Source: a bacterium UBP11_UBA4055 (lineage in GTDB: Bacteria; UBA4055). Taken from it: DNA of 12,133 nucleotides. The stretch spans positions 1 to 12,133 of the forward strand of contig DFZN01000055.1 of NCBI GenBank assembly GCA_002382735.1, written 5' to 3'. Below the pieces are notes generated by a model. It did not search any database. It was not told the origin of the DNA and was given only the letters and a program-made list of their open reading frames with translations. Below, in pieces: positions 6,635 through 12,133 of this stretch. The position numbers were made by a program, and so were the translations under genes. Position 1 is the stretch's first letter. The number at the start of each line of letters is the position of its first letter.

Positions 6635-8128
6635 CTAGAAATTATACATATAGGATAACTGGAACTGGTACGGGTTCTTGCTTGAATCGAGCCTTTTGTG
6701 GACCGAGAACATATAATTATCGCCAAGTGTCATTCCGATACCGAACGATGTCTTCATTGACCTGATCCCGAAGTCGCCGATGCTTTCAGCAACTCCTTTT
6801 TCAGGATCGACCGTATATGCTTCACCCATGTCGAGAATAGCTCTGAACTCTGTCAGGTCAATCCCGGTGAATCCGATGGTGAACCTGTCGTAAAATCCCC
6901 TGTTGCCGGCGAACTCGTTGAGCTTGTAGCCCGGAAGAGTCCCGGTACCGCCCATGGTAATATATTTGAAGTTCGGGACGATGCGGCTGTCCGGCCCGTC
7001 GCCGGCTGAAGTTGATTCGAGCCTGAACAGGTTCGAGAAGACGAACATATTCTTTACCTTGCTCTCGACGAACAGGCTGAACAGACCTTTTTTGAACGAG
7101 AAAGCCTGGTCATACTGATCCAGCGTCTGTTCATAAGTGTAATAAGAATCGACGAGGGTGTTCAGGCTCTTTATATCTCCTTTGTATCTGACCGTAGCGA
7201 CCAGCTCTACCATATCGCCGTCATCAGCATCAAAGTTCGGTATAAAATCCCTGTCGTTGAAAAAAAGCGCCCACTGCGTCCTGTTCCTGAGCGAATCTAT
7301 GCCCTCACTGTAAACTCCCGCCCTGACCCCGAATTCGTGCCTGTCATCACCATGTTCAAGCTTATAGAGCGATCCCGCGAACAGCCCGAAGCCCTCGGTC
7401 ATGTAGTAGTTGTAAATGTCCTGATGCAGAAAGAAGGCCGAAGCGGAGTTCATTGACGAAGACAGCTTTCTCTGATCCTCCGAAGCCACGCTTTTATATT
7501 CAGCCCCGCCAATTATGAGTTTATCGTCGAACAGAGAAATTTTCTGATCGAAATAGTATTCCCACTCCTCCATCCTGAAAGCATAGCCTCCCGAAGCGTT
7601 CATTTTAAGATCAGCATACTTCGTGTTTAAAAGATCAAAATCGGCATTTAGGCCAAGATACAATCCCTCTACTTTGGAATACGACAGAAAATCTTTTCTT
7701 ATTATCGAATTGTGGAAGAAAAAACCTTTCTGATCGTCGTTATCTATAGTAAGCGACCTCTCATGACCTCTGACACCCATCCCGATCGAAACGGAACTTT
7801 TTCCGTATTCTTTTCCGAGTATCAGGCTCTTAAGCTCATCGACAACGAAATAACTCGCTTCGTCATCCAATTCTCCAGCTCTGTAAACCTTGCCTGCGTA
7901 AGCTTTGACTTCGCCCGTTACATTGCCGGTCTCTGCAATCTCAACATCACCGGAATATACATCCAGGCTGCCGTCAAGAAGGCCTTTTATCTCCGCATCA
8001 CCGTTATAGACTTTCACATCCGCTTTCAGAGTATCTTTTTCAGCAAGGGTGAAATCCTTGAACTTTGATACGGTGTCTGCGGTAAGTATCCCGGTAATTA
8101 AAAGTGTTATCATCATAATATTCTTCAT
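6635..8128 (-). CDS. Outer-membrane beta-barrel protein with N-terminal beta-solenoid rungs
   Basis: The 497-residue precursor has a signal peptide (MKNIMMITLLITGILTA, cleavage probably after Ala17). Residues about 35-85 carry three rungs with YNGD (41-44), YSGD (58-61) and YAGK (77-80), a bactofilin- or DUF4097-like short beta-solenoid facing the periplasm. From about 110 onward alternating strands run to the end, which closes with FQLSYMYNF; the final Phe and alternating hydrophobics are a typical BAM-recognised beta-signal. GGTGTLPGYKLNEFAGNRGF (393-412) recalls the loop-6 region of D15/Omp85-type barrels, with Pro-Gly where Arg-Gly is usual. There are no POTRA domains, so it is not BamA. 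GGAG stands 9 bases before the ATG, and the gene begins 18 bases after the DUF4097-type gene. It is the last gene of unit B. Whether it is a pore, an assembly factor or a structural protein is unknown. Confidence 0.75.
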   Translation of the reverse strand: MKNIMMITLLITGILTADTVSKFKDFTLAEKDTLKADVKVYNGDAEIKGLLDGSLDVYSGDVEIAETGNVTGEVKAYAGKVYRAGELDDEASYFVVDELKSLILGKEYGKSSVSIGMGVRGHERSLTIDNDDQKGFFFHNSIIRKDFLSYSKVEGLYLGLNADFDLLNTKYADLKMNASGGYAFRMEEWEYYFDQKISLFDDKLIIGGAEYKSVASEDQRKLSSSMNSASAFFLHQDIYNYYMTEGFGLFAGSLYKLEHGDDRHEFGVRAGVYSEGIDSLRNRTQWALFFNDRDFIPNFDADDGDMVELVATVRYKGDIKSLNTLVDSYYTYEQTLDQYDQAFSFKKGLFSLFVESKVKNMFVFSNLFRLESTSAGDGPDSRIVPNFKYITMGGTGTLPGYKLNEFAGNRGFYDRFTIGFTGIDLTEFRAILDMGEAYTVDPEKGVAESIGDFGIRSMKTSFGIGMTLGDNYMFSVHKRLDSSKNPYQFQLSYMYNF

Positions 8129-8146
8129 TTTTTATCTCCGTTAAGG

Positions 8147-9283
8147 CTATTTTACCGTTATGCTGCCCAGATTAGTGTCGATCCTCAGGCATTTTTTATT
8201 TTTTCCGCAGATCCTGACATCGTCGTCTATCGCCATCCCCGGTTTATAATCTATCTTCTCGTCCTTGACCGATCTCAGGAAATCGTAGAGTGAAGGATCC
8301 TTGAATCCCAGTTCAATATCGCCAAAATTGACCGAAATATCGGAAATTTCTTTACCCTGCATCGTAAAACCGCTCAGCTCTATTCCGCCCATGTTCAATT
8401 CAAGATCCAGATCTGCAGTGACATCCTCAAGCTCAAGGTCTCCGGCCGAAAGTTCGATGTCAATTATGTTGAGTTCAGCATTTTTGATCATAATGTCGCC
8501 GAGAGAGGATCTTAGTGTGAGCTTATCGCCTTTAACATCATATATACTTACATCCCCACTCTGATTCTCTATTCCGGCATCCGTAAATTTTGAAGATGTA
8601 ATCTCTATGTCTCCGACCTGGAACGAGCCCTTAAACTTCCCGTCGAATTTCTTAAGCTCAAAGTCGCCTGTAGTATTCTCTACGGTCAGCGAGCCGGTTA
8701 TTTTTTCCAGATCGATATCACCTGAAAATGTTTTAATGTCCATCACTCCCTCAAAATCGCTGACTTTAAGGTCGCCGGATTTATTCCTGTAATTTATTAC
8801 TCCCGAAACACCGTTTATATCGGTATCCATGCTCTTTCCGTCGAGCAGAAGTTCGCCTTTGATGTTCTTTACGCTCAGATCGCCGTTCTCAAAGGTTACT
8901 ATTATCGACATGTCCTTAGGCGTGAACAGTGTCAGATATTTGTGATCCTTATTCTTTTTTTTCAGCTCGATCTTCAGCTCTTTCTTTTCCACGGTAAGCA
9001 TTTCTCCGGAAGCCGATCCTTGTCCGGGCTCGAGCACCGCTTTTCTCAGCTGGTCTTCTGTCATGGGATCTTTGGTAAAATAGAGTTCGATGTTCTTGTT
9101 CGCTGTGCCTACAATATTTGTATTGATATTTTCGCCTCTGCAGGTTATCTGCCTGATATTCTCATCCCCTACCTCGATCTTCCTGATCCCTTCGCCTGTA
9201 AGATCAGAAAAGCTTACTGCCCCGGACAAGCCTGCCGTAAGGCATAGGGTAAGCAGAACGGTCATCATCATTTTTATATTCAT
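8147..9283 (-). CDS. Exported DUF4097-type beta-solenoid protein
   Basis: The 378-residue precursor has a signal peptide (MNIKMMMTVLLTLCLTAGLSGA, about 22 residues). The mature part contains a very regular repeat: a Gly-Asp-aliphatic step at residues 134, 170, 188, 206, 224, 243, 262, 281 and 321, with a Gly-Gly step at 299, mostly 18-19 residues apart (examples: SGDLKV, SGDIDL, TGDFEL, SGDVSI, AGDLEL). This is the rung of a beta-helix, as in DUF4097/adhesin-like proteins commonly found beside ECF sigma factors. Cys359 and Cys365 (CGKNKKC) near the C-terminus could form a periplasmic disulphide; Cys48 is unpaired. The start follows the anti-sigma stop by one base (TAA-A-ATG) with AAGGA 7 bases before the ATG, so translation is probably coupled. 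Location is most likely periplasmic. Molecular role is not known for this family. Confidence 0.75.
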   Translation of the reverse strand: MNIKMMMTVLLTLCLTAGLSGAVSFSDLTGEGIRKIEVGDENIRQITCRGENINTNIVGTANKNIELYFTKDPMTEDQLRKAVLEPGQGSASGEMLTVEKKELKIELKKKNKDHKYLTLFTPKDMSIIVTFENGDLSVKNIKGELLLDGKSMDTDINGVSGVINYRNKSGDLKVSDFEGVMDIKTFSGDIDLEKITGSLTVENTTGDFELKKFDGKFKGSFQVGDIEITSSKFTDAGIENQSGDVSIYDVKGDKLTLRSSLGDIMIKNAELNIIDIELSAGDLELEDVTADLDLELNMGGIELSGFTMQGKEISDISVNFGDIELGFKDPSLYDFLRSVKDEKIDYKPGMAIDDDVRICGKNKKCLRIDTNLGSITVK

Positions 9284-9284
9284 T

Positions 9285-10238
9285 TTATTGTCCTTTTTTT
9301 TCGTTCAGATCTAATTCTTCGGCTTTAAACCTGAAATAATCGCTGCTTTGAGCAGACACGGTCCTTAAAGCCTTTCCCGCATAATCGCTTCCCGTCGTTT
9401 CGAGTATTCCCAGAGCTTCGATCCTGTTGGTCTGGTCGCTGTCGTTCAGCACCACCTTGTACAAAGCCTCTCTTACCGCCTCGTCGTGCGACCTGTCCTC
9501 AATCATCTTCATTGCTTTTCTTCTGATGATCGGATCTTTGTCGTTCGTCATTACTTTTAAAAGGGTAGCGGTATAGTCACCGTTCTCAGAAATATCCATC
9601 GCCTTCATTGTCTTATACTTTACGCCTGAATTATTCTCGTGTTCGACCAGATATTTCAATGTGTTTATAATTGCAGGATCGTTCTTTGCGCCTCTGATGA
9701 CTTTATTTGTGCTGACATCGAAATTAATAACGAGCTCACTGCCCGATTCTTCAATATTTAAATTCTCTACTTTATATTTGCTCATATCTATTCCGCCGAA
9801 AACCGTTCCCCCGACATTGGAGACCGTCTGATAACTTCCGTTATGCGGGACCGTATTCCCTTCAGAAACAGCCTTTACTGTCCTTTCCCTGTTGAAGTGG
9901 AACATAGTGGCGTAGAATGTAAGAAGGATCACTGCGGCGTACTGCAGGAACTTCTTTCCGTATATATTTAAGGTCTCTGAAAAAATTATTTTCTTATCTG
10001 CTCCGCCTGTCATTCCTGATATGGAGGCTGAAAGTCTTGCCCTGTTGGCTTCGAGAAGATCGTCCGGCGCCTGAACGAAAGCGTTTTTGTTCAGAGCTTC
10101 CTTCTCTTTTTTAAGCATAAGGTAATATTTTTTGAGCTCAGGATCTTTTTCGATCGCCTCGAAAGTGTCTCTGACCTCGATAGCGTCTTCGGTCTCGTCA
10201 AAGACCATGTCGAATATTTTTTCTTTCATTTCATTCAT
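9285..10238 (-). CDS. Membrane-anchored anti-sigma-like protein with HEAT-type C-terminus
   Basis: This is the likely inhibitor of the adjacent ECF sigma factor. The 317-residue product starts MNEMKEKIFDMVFDE; an in-frame TTG at 10262 would overlap the sigma gene, but AGAGG before the ATG at 10238 decides the start. Residues 1-95 are charged and helical (cytoplasmic, presumed sigma-binding). One membrane segment spans about 97-113 (FLQYAAVILLTFYATMF). Residues 114-180 are a linker. Residues 187-310 form helical pairs such as DPIIRRKAMKMIED and QTNRIEALGILET, typical of HEAT repeats, and would lie in the periplasm. The Cys/His zinc-finger motif of many anti-sigma factors is absent, and no cysteine is present. 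The gene begins 13 bases after the sigma stop. Anti-sigma function is inferred from position and topology, not from a recognised motif. Confidence 0.7.
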   Translation of the reverse strand: MNEMKEKIFDMVFDETEDAIEVRDTFEAIEKDPELKKYYLMLKKEKEALNKNAFVQAPDDLLEANRARLSASISGMTGGADKKIIFSETLNIYGKKFLQYAAVILLTFYATMFHFNRERTVKAVSEGNTVPHNGSYQTVSNVGGTVFGGIDMSKYKVENLNIEESGSELVINFDVSTNKVIRGAKNDPAIINTLKYLVEHENNSGVKYKTMKAMDISENGDYTATLLKVMTNDKDPIIRRKAMKMIEDRSHDEAVREALYKVVLNDSDQTNRIEALGILETTGSDYAGKALRTVSAQSSDYFRFKAEELDLNEKKGQ

Positions 10239-10251
10239 AGTGCGCCTCTCT

Positions 10252-10800
10252 TTACAGGTCAATACTGTTTCTTATATTTTCAACGGCCCTGTGAAAATAT
10301 TTCTTCACGGTACCTTCATTTAAAGACAGCACATCGGCTATCTCTCTGAATTTGAGACCCTCATAGCTTTTCAGATAGACAACCGTCTTCTGCTGCGCCG
10401 AGAGCTTCTCGATCTCCTTCTTCACCAGCTCGCTCTTTTCCTCATCGCTGAGTTCGGTGTCCTCCGCGGCCGGATTTATGTTTTTTTCGTCCGAATGCAG
10501 GTTCTCGTCGAATTCGGAGTGAACAGGCCTCTTATTATAAAAAGAATATGCCGTGTTCACAGCTATGCGGTAGAGCCATGTGTAGAAGGAGGATCCCTTC
10601 TTGAACTGACCGAGGCTGTTATACACCTTGATGAAAGTGTTCTGATAAGCGTCTGAAGCATCATCGGGATCTTTCAGTATGTTCAGCAGCAGGTTCATAA
10701 TTTGTCCGTCATACTTTCTTATCAGTTTCTCAAAAGCTCTTCCGTCGCCTTTGACCGCTTTGTTTATCAGTTCGTTCTCAATTTTTGTTCTTTCGTTCAT
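10252..10800 (-). CDS. ECF-family (RpoE-like) RNA polymerase sigma factor
   Basis: The 182-residue protein has only sigma regions 2 and 4, the group IV layout, and a usual length. Region 2 spans about 22-92: AFEKLIRKY, DASDAYQNTFIKVYNSL (which fits the core-binding and -10 contact helices) and SFYTWLYRIAVNTAYSFYNKR. An acidic linker covers 95-123. Region 4 spans about 125-180 with LSAQQKTVVYLKSYEGLKF and the helix-turn-helix REIADVLSLNEGTVKKYFHRA, which reads the -35 element. It directs RNA polymerase to a small stress regulon, probably envelope-related given the neighbours. It is the first gene of unit B and its own promoter resembles a sigma-E promoter, so it is probably autoregulated. Ribosome binding is atypical: AAGGA abuts the ATG and the alternative GGGAG is 12 bases away, which suggests low translation. 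Confidence 0.93.
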   Translation of the reverse strand: MNERTKIENELINKAVKGDGRAFEKLIRKYDGQIMNLLLNILKDPDDASDAYQNTFIKVYNSLGQFKKGSSFYTWLYRIAVNTAYSFYNKRPVHSEFDENLHSDEKNINPAAEDTELSDEEKSELVKKEIEKLSAQQKTVVYLKSYEGLKFREIADVLSLNEGTVKKYFHRAVENIRNSIDL

Positions 10801-10891
10801 TCCTTTTCTTTTCTCCCGGGGTACGGAATGCCGTTCTTTTCAGCCGATGATAGGCTCGGGTCGGTCGTCACTTTCCTTTGCTTCTCAACCC

Positions 10892-10918
10892 TTAGACCCC
10901 TGTTATTTAAAAAAGTTG
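10892..10918 (-). promoter_or_regulatory. Sigma-E-like ECF promoter, probable autoregulation
   Basis: On the minus strand CAACTT (10913-10918) and TCTAA (10892-10896) are separated by 16 bases, counted from AACTT to TCTAA. This fits the sigma-E type promoter, GGAACTT then 15-16 bases then TCTAA or TCAAA, apart from the GG of the -35. The leader to the ATG at 10800 would be about 85 bases and contains a small hairpin (ACGG/CCGT at 10823-10834). The rest of the 160-base gap 10801-10960 holds a T-rich run beyond the antirepressor-like gene. Confidence 0.65.
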
Positions 10919-10960
10919 TCATTTGAAAAATAATTTAAAAAAAAAGCAGATTCGTTAATT

Positions 10961-11800
10961 TCATTCTTCTTCATTATCGATTTGTAATTTATTATCTAAA
11001 TCTAAAAAATTATCTTTTGAAACAATACTTCTTTTCAATTCCTTCTCAGTTTCTTTTCTGGCATTACCCGCAACTTTACCGCCTCTCTTCGCGACTTTTC
11101 TATTATCGGTGAAAGTTTCTGGTTTTTCCTTTTGAGATATTTCAGTCGTAACTCTTTCACCAAGCATCGTAAAAATCAGCTCCAGATCATTCATGTGATC
11201 ACGCAAATTAACTTTTGACTTTTGAGGAAGATTTTTAAACTCTTTGTACTGGCTTGGGGTCATTCCGAATGTAGCTTTGGAAATCTCTGCTGTCAATATA
11301 GCAAAGTCACTTTGACTTTCTATTCCTCTTTGCTTCCATTCTTCTGTAAGGTTTTGACGGACCGCGATTCCCCTGAGCCGTTTATCTATCCAATCTTTAG
11401 GATAACCTTTCAACTCATACAACTCTTTCATTCTGTCTTGAGCAAGTTCCGGATTTTCTATCTCCTCAAGTCTTTCATAGCCAATCTTAGCCAGCCAGAG
11501 TTTGAATGGCTCGGCTTTAGGTGAAGGAACAGACTGAATTATTCTTAATAAACCTTTCGTATCAGCGCAGTCTGTCACTCGCATCTTTCCATCAGAAGCA
11601 ACCATTTTCAACTGTACCCAAATTGGGGACAGTTCATTTTTGAAGAATTCCCGATCTTTTATTTTACCCCAATACTGCCTCGGTGTAGGACTTTCAGTAA
11701 GCACTTCGATCACATCCACGACCGAAAAATACCATTTCTCTTCTTTCTCGTCCCAGTGAGAACGGATTTTTTTTGATTCGAACAGTTTGATATTGCTCAT
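10961..11800 (-). CDS. Bro-N / DinD-like antirepressor-type protein
   Basis: The 279-residue protein has an N-terminal Bro-N-like domain (about 1-110): IKLFESKKIRSHWDEKEEKWYF, then FSVVDVIEVLTESPTPRQYW, the conserved Val-Asp-Val pattern of phage antirepressors. Its C-terminal half (about 120-260) resembles DinD: ESQSDFAILTAEISKATFGM, KVNLRDHMNDLELIFTMLGE and AKRGGKVAGNARKETEKEL. In DinD this region belongs to a damage-induced inhibitor of RecA activity; in phages Bro-N proteins derepress lytic genes. Here it could modulate DNA repair or a phage-type repressor. AAGGTGG precedes the ATG at a good distance. It is AT-rich compared with the core and lies upstream of the ECF promoter, probably a separate unit. 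Domain assignment is from pattern memory; function is inferred. Confidence 0.75.
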   Translation of the reverse strand: MSNIKLFESKKIRSHWDEKEEKWYFSVVDVIEVLTESPTPRQYWGKIKDREFFKNELSPIWVQLKMVASDGKMRVTDCADTKGLLRIIQSVPSPKAEPFKLWLAKIGYERLEEIENPELAQDRMKELYELKGYPKDWIDKRLRGIAVRQNLTEEWKQRGIESQSDFAILTAEISKATFGMTPSQYKEFKNLPQKSKVNLRDHMNDLELIFTMLGERVTTEISQKEKPETFTDNRKVAKRGGKVAGNARKETEKELKRSIVSKDNFLDLDNKLQIDNEEE

Positions 11801-11836
11801 TTTTCCACCTTTTCATTAACTTTATCAATTTAATAA

Positions 11837-11852
11837 AATATCCGAAGATATT
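11837..11852 (-). terminator. UUCG-tetraloop hairpin, weak terminator or RNA element
   Basis: On the minus strand AATATC-TTCG-GATATT forms a perfect 6-bp stem closed by the very stable C(UUCG)G tetraloop, followed by TTATTAAATT. It begins about 20 bases after the stop of the upstream partial gene. The stem is AT-rich and the T-tract imperfect, so termination would be weak; an RNA-protecting or spacer role is possible. The rest of 11801-11871 holds only the ribosome site of the next gene. Confidence 0.45.
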
Positions 11853-11871
11853 CCACCATCTTTTCCCGCAA

Positions 11872-12133
11872 TTACTTTAACTTCCCCAACCTATGCAGCA
11901 TTTCTACAGCTTCAATTTCCATCTTCGAGAACCCGAACCACTTCTTACCAAGATCCTTATATGCATCGAGCACCTGCTTATCGAATAAAATACCCTGCTT
12001 GGGCTTGATCTCTCCGCTTTCCATTAAGGAAAATATTTTATCGAATTTCTGATCATTACCGTCTAATCTTGAAATTGCTTCTATCTGCTTCAACTCCGTC
12101 TTATCCAATCTACAACGGATCTTCCAGAAAAAT
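11872..12133 (-). CDS. Unidentified ORF, probably 5'-truncated by the window edge
   Basis: I do not recognise this protein. The frame is open from the right window edge to a TAA at 11874-11872. A TTG at 12108 would give 78 residues, but in-frame codons continue upstream (FFWKIRCRLDKTELKQ) with no stop, so the gene may begin outside the window. What is visible is charged and helical: DKTELKQIEAISRLDGNDQK, then IFSLMESGEIKPKQGILFDK and a C-terminus ending MEIEAVEMLHRLGKLK. There are no cysteines after the opening residues and no membrane segment. It is upstream of the Bro-N/DinD-like gene with a 71-base gap containing a hairpin. Shared AT-richness suggests it belongs to the same acquired block. 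Confidence 0.5.
   Translation of the reverse strand, partial: FFWKIRCRLDKTELKQIEAISRLDGNDQKFDKIFSLMESGEIKPKQGILFDKQVLDAYKDLGKKWFGFSKMEIEAVEMLHRLGKLK
12108..12126 (-). repeat. Right copy of a 19-bp near-perfect inverted repeat
   Basis: Read on the minus strand this is TGGAAGATCCGTTGTAGAT, matching 12-30 on the plus strand at 18 of 19 positions. It lies in the open part of the unidentified ORF, close to the window edge. The two copies bracket everything in the window in inverted orientation. Mobile-element relic, shared gene fragment and coincidence all remain possible. Confidence 0.4.

Noticed and set aside
7712..8068. Plus-strand open frame of 118 codons
   Set aside because: Antisense to the N-terminal part of the barrel gene, which has a signal peptide, repeat rungs and a ribosome site. 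No independent support.
6635..8128. BamA or two-partner secretion transporter
   Set aside because: No POTRA domains; the N-terminal region is short and made of solenoid rungs, and the Arg-Gly motif is not intact.
10239..10262. TTG start eight codons upstream for the anti-sigma-like protein
   Set aside because: It would overlap the sigma gene, and the ribosome site AGAGG falls before the ATG at 10238.
10920..10960. Run of T residues after the Bro-N/DinD-like gene as an intrinsic terminator
   Set aside because: On the minus strand there is a T-tract but no convincing GC stem directly before it.
1..12133. CRISPR array, tRNA or rRNA genes, insertion sequence with transposase
   Set aside because: No regularly spaced direct repeats, no cloverleaf or rRNA-like sequence, and no transposase-like protein was seen on either strand.

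Overview
The window reads as a piece of a Gram-negative chromosome. All recognisable genes lie on the minus strand, so they are transcribed from right to left. Evidence for an outer membrane is a signal-peptide protein that ends as a beta-barrel with a terminal Phe, an AsmA-type inter-membrane protein, and an ECF sigma factor with a promoter of the sigma-E kind. The MEP isoprenoid pathway is present (ispF). Taxonomy cannot be fixed from the sequence. Moderate GC, the Bro-N/DinD-type protein and the ECF/HEAT/DUF4097 gene set would suit an FCB-group or related candidate phylum, but this is only a guess.

Layout. Bases 1-1942 are AT-rich and look acquired: a partial XRE-type regulator (1-191), a DNA methyltransferase (302-1732) and a 60-residue unknown protein (1760-1942). 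The core, about 1996-10800, has higher GC and holds two transcription units. Unit A is read from a good sigma-70 promoter at 6553-6581: a degenerate histidine-kinase-like protein (6511-5771), a 1094-residue AsmA-like protein (5765-2481) and ispF (2472-1996). Unit B is read from a sigma-E-like promoter at 10892-10918: an ECF sigma factor (10800-10252), a membrane-anchored anti-sigma-like protein with a HEAT-type C-terminus (10238-9285), an exported DUF4097-type solenoid protein (9283-8147) and an outer-membrane barrel with a small N-terminal solenoid (8128-6635). It closes with a strong intrinsic terminator at 6588-6611. The right flank (10961-12133) is again AT-rich, with a Bro-N/DinD-like protein and the 3' part of an unidentified ORF that is open at the window edge.

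How it fits together. Unit B reads as a self-activating envelope-stress module: sigma factor, its likely inhibitor, a periplasmic beta-solenoid and an outer-membrane barrel, with short gaps throughout. The most interesting signal is that the solenoid protein has a regular 18-19 residue Gly-Asp rung, and the barrel protein carries about three rungs of the same type just before its barrel, which suggests the two may stack. Unit A joins a likely lipid-transport protein to a soluble kinase-like protein and an isoprenoid enzyme. The flanks look like islands: a methyltransferase-XRE pair on one side and an antirepressor-like gene on the other. A near-perfect 19-bp inverted repeat lies close to the two window ends, and an orphan Shine-Dalgarno sequence follows ispF at the left junction.
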